DNA of 64,000 nucleotides from Oleiphilus messinensis. GTDB lineage: Bacteria > Pseudomonadota > Gammaproteobacteria > Pseudomonadales > Oleiphilaceae. Below, one piece after another: positions 62,541-64,000 of the stretch (its first letter is position 1; each line of letters opens with the position of its first letter). The DNA lies in the NCBI RefSeq assembly GCF_002162375.1, contig NZ_CP021425.1, forward strand, positions 6,141,276 to 6,205,275, read 5' to 3'. Below the pieces are notes generated by a model. It did not search any database. It was not told the DNA's origin and worked only from the letters and a program-made list of their open reading frames with translations. The position numbers and the translations under genes are program-made.

Positions 62541-63191
62541 ATGTCCCGTTTCAAAACAGTACCAGCCGGGTTGCTGGCCGGTTCGCTATGCCTGTTTTCC
62601 AGTGCCTACAGTCTTGGCAATGAAACAACACACCGCCAACATGGTGCCCATGTCCATGGCACCGCAACACTGAATATCGCTCAGGAAGGACAACGTCTGG
62701 ATCTTATTTTTGAATCCCCAGCGGCAAACTTACTGGGCTTTGAGCATGCACCGGAAAACAAGCAGCAAAAGGAAGCACTCGCAGAGGCCGTAACGCAGCT
62801 CAAGCAGGGTGCCACCCTGTTTACGCCCAACCCCGAAGCAGAGTGCACACTCAAATCAGCAGATCTCGACAGTAGCTTGATCCATCATAACGAACACGCA
62901 GAAGAACATGACGATCACGACGAGGAACATGATGAGCACGTAGCTGGCGGGCATCACGAAGAGCATGGACATCACGAAGAGCATGGACATGACGAAGCGC
63001 ACGAATCACATTCTGAAATGCTTGCCACCTATCAGTTTCACTGCGCTTCTCCCGAGAAATTGAAAACCATTTCTGTAAATCTGTTCAAATCTTTCAGTGG
63101 CACAGAAAAAATCACCGGGCAATTGATCACTGCACAACAACAGCGAGCACTTGAACTGGATGCACACGGGCCCATCATCACGTTTAAGTGA
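62541..63191 (+). CDS. ZrgA-type zinc-binding protein (DUF2796)
   Basis: 216 residues. A signal peptide ends near SSAYSLG. The conserved DUF2796 part has HQHGAHVHGTATLNIAQEGQRLDLIFESPAANLLGFEHAPENKQQKEAL and FHCASPEKLKTISVNLFKSF. Between them is a His/Glu/Asp-rich loop with about 15 His in 50 residues, enlarged by 18-bp tandem units. ZrgA is a periplasmic zinc chaperone in Vibrio zinc uptake. AAGGAG lies before the ATG. An ABC ATPase gene follows. Confidence 0.9.
   Translation: MSRFKTVPAGLLAGSLCLFSSAYSLGNETTHRQHGAHVHGTATLNIAQEGQRLDLIFESPAANLLGFEHAPENKQQKEALAEAVTQLKQGATLFTPNPEAECTLKSADLDSSLIHHNEHAEEHDDHDEEHDEHVAGGHHEEHGHHEEHGHDEAHESHSEMLATYQFHCASPEKLKTISVNLFKSFSGTEKITGQLITAQQQRALELDAHGPIITFK
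62952..63005. repeat. 18-bp tandem units enlarging the His-rich loop
   Basis: Two identical 18-bp units, CATCACGAAGAGCATGGA, are followed by a diverged third, CATGACGAAGCGCACGAA. They encode HHEEHG-HHEEHG-HDEAHE and so vary the number of zinc-ligand His by slippage in frame. Confidence 0.85.
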
Positions 63192-63300
63192 ATAGCGTTC
63201 GTACCCTGCCCCTGATGTTGTCACTGATCGCATCAGGGTTAGGAAACAGATTGTCAGTGTTAATAAACAATGTGACAGCATAGGACCCCGTGAACAGACT

Positions 63301-64000
63301 ATGATCATTGAATTAGAAAACGTTCATTTTCACTGGCCCAAAGCGCCGGAGAACACGATCCAGATTGACCATTTTGCCATGCAGGAAGGCGAATCTGTAT
63401 TCCTCAAGGGCCCGAGCGGTTCCGGAAAATCAACGCTGCTGAGCCTGATAACCGGGGTCAATTCGCCTCAAAAAGGACAAATCAAACTACTCAATCGCAA
63501 TATTGCCGCATTAAGCGCCAGTAAGCGCGATCAGTTTCGTGCCGATCATATTGGCTATATCTTTCAAATGTTCAATCTGCTGCCTTACTTGAACGTGTTG
63601 GAAAATGTATCTCTGGCCTGCCAATTTTCCAGTCGACGCCGAGCCAAAGCGCTGGCGAACTCCAAAAGCCTTCCGGAGGAAGCCCGTCGTTTGCTGGCCC
63701 ATTTGAAAATACCTGACTCACTACACGGACGCCCAGTCACTGAACTCAGTACCGGACAACAACAACGGGTCGCCGTAGCACGGGCTTTGATCGGACAACC
63801 GGAACTCATTATCGCTGACGAGCCAACCTCTGCACTGGATGCCGACAGCCGTTCAGCGTTTATCGATTTACTCTTTGCTGAATGCCAACAAGAACAGGGC
63901 ACATTGCTATTTGTCAGCCATGATCAAGGGCTCAGCACCCATTTTGACCGACATGTGGAACTTTCCGAAATCAATCAGGTGGCAAAGCCCGCTCACTCAG
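63301..64000 (+). CDS. ABC transporter ATPase, LolD/MacB-like, cut by the window end
   Basis: 233 codons are visible without a stop. Walker A is [14 protein letters not shown], the Q-loop is YIFQMFNLLPYLNVLENV, the signature is LSTGQQQRVAVARAL (ST in place of SG), Walker B is LIIADEPTSALD and the switch is FVSHDQ. In Vibrio the zrgABCDE zinc system pairs a ZrgA protein with such an ATPase, so this is probably the ATPase of a zinc-uptake or lipoprotein-type exporter; the permease gene is expected beyond the window. Confidence 0.92.
   Translation, partial: MIIELENVHFHWPKAPENTIQIDHFAMQEGESVFLKGPSGSGKSTLLSLITGVNSPQKGQIKLLNRNIAALSASKRDQFRADHIGYIFQMFNLLPYLNVLENVSLACQFSSRRRAKALANSKSLPEEARRLLAHLKIPDSLHGRPVTELSTGQQQRVAVARALIGQPELIIADEPTSALDADSRSAFIDLLFAECQQEQGTLLFVSHDQGLSTHFDRHVELSEINQVAKPAHS

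Overview
The window reads as chromosome of a gammaproteobacterium, most likely a marine member of the Oceanospirillales/Pseudomonadales group. This rests on gene content (7TM-DISM diguanylate cyclase, Lhr helicase, complete phn C-P lyase operon, ZrgA-type zinc protein, DUF1127/MocR pair) and moderate G+C. The genus cannot be fixed from the sequence. I saw no rRNA, tRNA, CRISPR array, insertion sequence or prophage.

Layout. 1-9.4 kb: a truncated receiver protein and a hybrid histidine kinase, an unknown cytosolic protein, a tandem TerD-domain protein with a membrane tail, two bacterioferritin subunits with complementary active sites, a diguanylate cyclase, a lipoprotein and a GNAT acetyltransferase. 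9.4-22.9 kb: a large Lhr-type helicase, dapA behind a strong terminator and a 28-codon ORF, small envelope proteins, a lytic transglycosylase, SlyD, PlsC, a chemoreceptor, and a porin followed by a small PstS-like periplasmic protein. 22.98-34.4 kb (minus strand): the complete phosphonate cluster phnCDE-F-GHIJKLM-N-P, with PhnF-type operators at two internal promoters and an mRNA-stabilising hairpin after phnD. A fatty acid hydroxylase/sterol desaturase gene diverges from it.

35.6-59.1 kb: a non-flagellar type III secretion system (T3SS). A minus-strand block encodes a FliO-like protein, SctV, SctC, SctD, a needle-like protein, SctI, SctJ, SctK, SctL, SctN, SctO and SctP, followed by a lipoprotein hydrolase. 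A plus-strand block encodes a soluble histidine kinase, a FixJ/NarL-type response regulator and SctQ, R, S, T. Then come two unknown minus-strand genes, SctU, and two minus-strand genes for candidate secreted proteins. The 119-residue needle-like protein and a 219-residue secreted protein are paralogous over their C-terminal halves. A 442-residue acidic protein carries two copies of an EF-hand-like helical repeat. A rare palindrome, CTAGGG(T/C)AAACCCTA, lies in two T3SS promoter regions and is a good candidate target for the local regulator. I saw no translocator, gatekeeper or chaperone gene in the window.

59.3-64 kb: a DUF1127 gene divergent from a MocR-type regulator across an array of CATAACAGA operators, a periplasmic solute-binding protein, and the start of a metal (probably zinc) uptake locus: a small membrane protein, a His-rich ZrgA/DUF2796 protein and an ABC ATPase cut by the window end.

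A recurrent feature is short tandem duplication (12, 16, 17 and 18 bp units). In lhr, phnI, the 442-residue protein and the His-rich protein the units stay in frame; in one case an array covers the ribosome-binding site and start codon of a T3SS-linked gene.
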